A stretch of DNA of 64,000 nucleotides from Methylobacterium sp. E-065. Lineage in GTDB: Bacteria > Pseudomonadota > Alphaproteobacteria > Rhizobiales > Beijerinckiaceae. This document shows positions 62,195 to 64,000 of the stretch, one piece after another. Position 1 is the first letter of the stretch. The number at the start of each line of letters is the position of its first letter. Location of the stretch: positions 19,736 to 83,735 of the forward strand of contig NZ_JAKSYD010000153.1 in the NCBI RefSeq assembly GCF_022829605.1, read 5' to 3'. The position numbers were made by a program, and so were the translations under genes. The notes under the pieces were generated by a model, which searched no databases, was not told where the DNA came from, and saw nothing but the letters and a program-made list of their open reading frames with translations.

Positions 62195-62704
62195 TCAACG
62201 CGCGAAGGTGAAGTGGCTGCGCTGCGCGATCTGGGCGGCGTAGAAATCCTCAACCACCTCGCGGACCACCTCGGCGAGCTCGTCGCCCCGGTGCTCGTCG
62301 AGCTGGATGTCGCTGCCCACCGTGCGCCCGCTGGCGCAGTGCGCCGCGCCGGGCATGAGGCGCTCGTTGTAGCGCTGGTTCAGTCCCGAGACCGAGATGA
62401 AGTTGCTGCCGCCGAGTTCTGGCCCGTACTTGATCTTGATCTTCTGCTCGGCCTCGAGCCCGCGCAGCTGCGCGCAGAGGCTGATGAAGTTGTCCTGATC
62501 GATCCTGGCCTCGAGGCCCGTGATGCTGCCGTGGACGTTATCCTCCTCGTTGAGCACTTCGGCCATGAGGTTCAGGACGCCCACGACCGGCTGCAGCGCC
62601 CGGCTACCCTCGTCCAGCAGCTTCTGGCGAAACGCGTTGCTCCGGGCATCGGCTTCCTGCAGCCGCGCGCGGAACCGATCCTTGACGTCATTCGCGCGTG
62701 TCAT
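62195..62704 (-). CDS. Cytoplasmic protein of unknown function
   Basis: A 169-residue protein beginning MTRANDVKDRFRARLQEADAR. The first half is helical and charged (LLDEGSRALQPVVGVLNLMAEVLNEED). The second half looks alpha/beta with GPELGGSNFISVSGLNQRYN and a helix EVVREVVEDFYAAQIAQRSH at the end. No signal peptide and no membrane segment. I recognise no family. It lies upstream of the fluoride riboswitch but ends before the aptamer, so it is not under fluoride control from that element. Confidence 0.7.
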   Translation of the reverse strand: MTRANDVKDRFRARLQEADARSNAFRQKLLDEGSRALQPVVGVLNLMAEVLNEEDNVHGSITGLEARIDQDNFISLCAQLRGLEAEQKIKIKYGPELGGSNFISVSGLNQRYNERLMPGAAHCASGRTVGSDIQLDEHRGDELAEVVREVVEDFYAAQIAQRSHFTFAR

Positions 62705-62820
62705 CGCGCTCCTCCCTCGTGGTTCACCCGGTTCTTGTTCGTCCGGATACTGGGAACCTATGGAGGTTTTTCAGATGACGCAACATCGTGCAAAATATTG
62801 ATGCCTGCCCGGATCTTAAG

Positions 62821-62862
62821 CCATTGCACAGGAATAGTACTTGCCTAGGGACTGTGCAATGG
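62821..62862. promoter_or_regulatory. 11-bp perfect inverted repeat between the lanmodulin-like and unknown genes
   Basis: CCATTGCACAG (62821-62831) and CTGTGCAATGG (62852-62862) are exact reverse complements across a 20-base spacer. The site is just after the lanmodulin-like stop (62881, minus strand) and about 120 bases before the next gene's start. It could be a terminator hairpin or a regulator site. There is no T-run after it. Confidence 0.5.
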
Positions 62863-62880
62863 CCTTCGATCAGGCGGTCG

Positions 62881-63306
62881 TCACTTCAGAAGCTGCAGCA
62901 GGCTCCGGCCGGCGGGGGTCTTGAGTTCCTTGGCGTCGAGCTTGCCGTCGCCGTCCGGATCGGCCGCCTTGAAGCGCTGCTCGACCAGGGCGAGGTATTC
63001 CTTCCGGTCGAGGGTGCCGTCGGAATCGGGGTCGGCCGCCTTCAGATCCTTCTTGCTGACCCGGCCCTTCAACTCCTTGGCGTCGACGGTGCCATCCTTG
63101 TCGGTCTCGGCGGCGTCAAAAACCTTCCCGGCCGCCGCCTGGGCCTCGGCGAGGTCGATGGTGCCGTCCTTGTCGGTGTCGACCATCTTCAGCGTGCGCT
63201 CGGCGCCGGACGACCGGGCCAAGGCCGTGGTCGGAAGTGTGGCCGGCAGGACTAGGGCGGCACTGAGCGCCGCGGCGAGGATGGGTCGGATCAGGGGCGT
63301 GGACAT
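62881..63306 (-). CDS. Lanmodulin-like secreted EF-hand protein
   Basis: A 141-residue protein with a signal peptide (IRPILAAALSAALVLPATLP...ALA) and four EF-hand loops at residues 43-54, 67-78, 92-103 and 116-127. The loops read DTDKDGTIDLAE, ETDKDGTVDAKE, DPDSDGTLDRKE and DPDGDGKLDAKE. Linkers of 12, 13 and 12 residues, LKGRVS before loop 3, YLA...V..FKAA before loop 4, and the C-terminal TPAGRSLLQLLK closely match lanmodulin of Methylobacterium as I recall it. Lanmodulin's Pro at loop position 2 is kept only in loops 3 and 4, and loop 2 begins with Glu. It should bind lanthanide or calcium ions in the periplasm. Confidence 0.85.
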   Translation of the reverse strand: MSTPLIRPILAAALSAALVLPATLPTTALARSSGAERTLKMVDTDKDGTIDLAEAQAAAGKVFDAAETDKDGTVDAKELKGRVSKKDLKAADPDSDGTLDRKEYLALVEQRFKAADPDGDGKLDAKELKTPAGRSLLQLLK

Positions 63307-63449
63307 GTCGAGCGGGTCTCCGTGGCGATCTGCGCCGGCGACCCAAATCATAACCGCGGTGGCTGTTCCCGAACCGTCCTTCACAAGCCGAGGATCGCCA
63401 AGATCCACGGGACTCGACACAAGACCGAAAGCCTTCGATCGGTCATCCC

Positions 63450-63533
63450 ACCCTCCCCCTCATCCTGAGGTGCCGGAGCGCAGCGGAGGCCTCGAAGGAG
63501 CCCTCCAGGGATCGCGCGGCTGGCTGGAGGGCT
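63450..63533. repeat. Hyphomicrobiales-type dispersed repeat, second copy
   Basis: CCTCATCCTGAGGTGCCGGAGCGCAGC-like text followed by CCTCGAAGGAGCCCTCCAG and a shortened right arm GGCTGGAGGGCTTGG. It is the same family as 29214-29336. It directly precedes the DJ-1/PfpI gene and may form its 5' leader or N-terminal junction. Confidence 0.75.
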
Positions 63534-63602
63534 TGGCCGCTCCTAACCCGGGCCGACGACGCTCCGGCGCCGATCCCGGACGATCGGCCGGTCCGGATCG
63601 CG

Positions 63603-64000
63603 ATGCTGCTGTTCCCGGGCCTCACCGCGCTCGATCTCGTCGGCCCGCAGGAGCTGCTCGCGGGGTTGGCGCCCGGCAGCCTGCACTTCGTCGCCGAGGC
63701 CGCCGGTCCGGTGGCGAGCGATACCGGCCTGTCGCTGTTGGCGACCCACACCTTCGAGACCTGCCCGCGGGACCTCGACGTCCTGTTCGTGCCGGGCGGC
63801 GACGGAACGCCCGCGCAGATGCGCGACGCCCGGCTGCTCGCCTTACTGCGGGATCGTGCCGAACGGGCCGCTTGGGTGACGAGCGTCTGCACCGGATCGC
63901 TGATCCTCGGCGCCGCCGGCCTGCTGCGGGGGTATCGCGCCACATCGCATTGGTGCGTGCGCGACGCGGTGCTGCCGCTCCTCGGCGCCGAGCCGGTGGC
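63603..64000 (+). CDS. DJ-1/PfpI-family protein (3' end outside window)
   Basis: A DJ-1/PfpI superfamily protein running off the window. It shows MLLFPGLTALDLVGPQELLA, a VLFVPGGDGTPAQM segment and the nucleophile elbow VTSVCTGSLILGAAGLL, with the catalytic Cys. This arrangement matches isonitrile hydratase or glutamine-amidotransferase-like (InhA/ThiJ) proteins, or the N-terminal half of a GATase-AraC regulator. The ATG at 63603 is a minimal start: the frame stays open for about 20 codons upstream (ending DDRPVRIA) with no ATG, up to the dispersed repeat, so the natural start may have been displaced by it. Confidence 0.78.
   Translation, partial: MLLFPGLTALDLVGPQELLAGLAPGSLHFVAEAAGPVASDTGLSLLATHTFETCPRDLDVLFVPGGDGTPAQMRDARLLALLRDRAERAAWVTSVCTGSLILGAAGLLRGYRATSHWCVRDAVLPLLGAEPV

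Overview
The window is GC-rich chromosomal DNA (about 70% by eye) from an alphaproteobacterium of the order Hyphomicrobiales, most likely Methylobacterium or a close relative. The supports are an intact 557-residue formate-tetrahydrofolate ligase (serine-cycle C1 metabolism), a lanmodulin-like EF-hand protein, the alphaproteobacterial mnmG-rsmG-parA-parB cluster, a hemE-flanked candidate origin, and the PetP/PetR regulator pair. No rRNA, tRNA, CRISPR array, prophage or intact transposase gene was seen.

Region by region. 1-9.6 kb: the 3' part of an OmpR-type response regulator, a cyclic-nucleotide-binding-domain protein, dapD, an alpha/beta hydrolase lacking its nucleophile, a class A acid phosphatase, a TonB siderophore receptor behind an Irr-like box, an AEC transporter, and lptE-holA. 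9.8-14.1 kb: the minus-strand chromosome segregation/tRNA modification operon mnmG-rsmG-parA-parB with ATGA overlaps and a perfect parS inside rsmG. 14.3-22.2 kb: accessory genes (49-residue membrane peptide, copper-chaperone-like protein, MipA/OmpV protein, TipF-like degenerate EAL protein, frameshifted phosphate-type porin, panC, ybaK, class A beta-lactamase). A second perfect parS at 22.25 kb precedes mnmE. 23.6-31.2 kb: membrane protein, ABC-F ATPase, VapC toxin with a frameshifted antitoxin, zinc metallopeptidase, uracil-DNA glycosylase and ETF-ubiquinone oxidoreductase. 31.3-45 kb: TPR lipoprotein-like secreted protein, ftfL, 8-oxoguanine deaminase-like amidohydrolase, DUF305 protein, petPR, a GGDEF-EAL protein, a hydratase, a HAD phosphatase and a PHB-depolymerase-type esterase. 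45-60 kb: the near-origin block dnaQ, coaE-aroE-CDF-maf, rho, hisS, hisZG and hemJ-hemE. 60.2-60.6 kb: candidate oriC. 60.6-64 kb: ppsR, crcB behind a fluoride riboswitch, an unknown protein, the lanmodulin-like gene and the start of a DJ-1/PfpI gene.

How it fits together. The replication origin candidate (hemE|ppsR), two parS sites, ParA/ParB, HolA and DnaQ make this an origin-proximal region. Most housekeeping genes sit in short translationally coupled operons. Gene ends, especially between convergent genes, are repeatedly occupied by a family of 50-155 bp compound palindromic repeats built from five hairpin modules; ten copies were found. Two genes (porin and antitoxin) carry single-base frameshifts that may be real mutations or assembly errors. 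All domain and family calls are from reading the translations; no database search was run.
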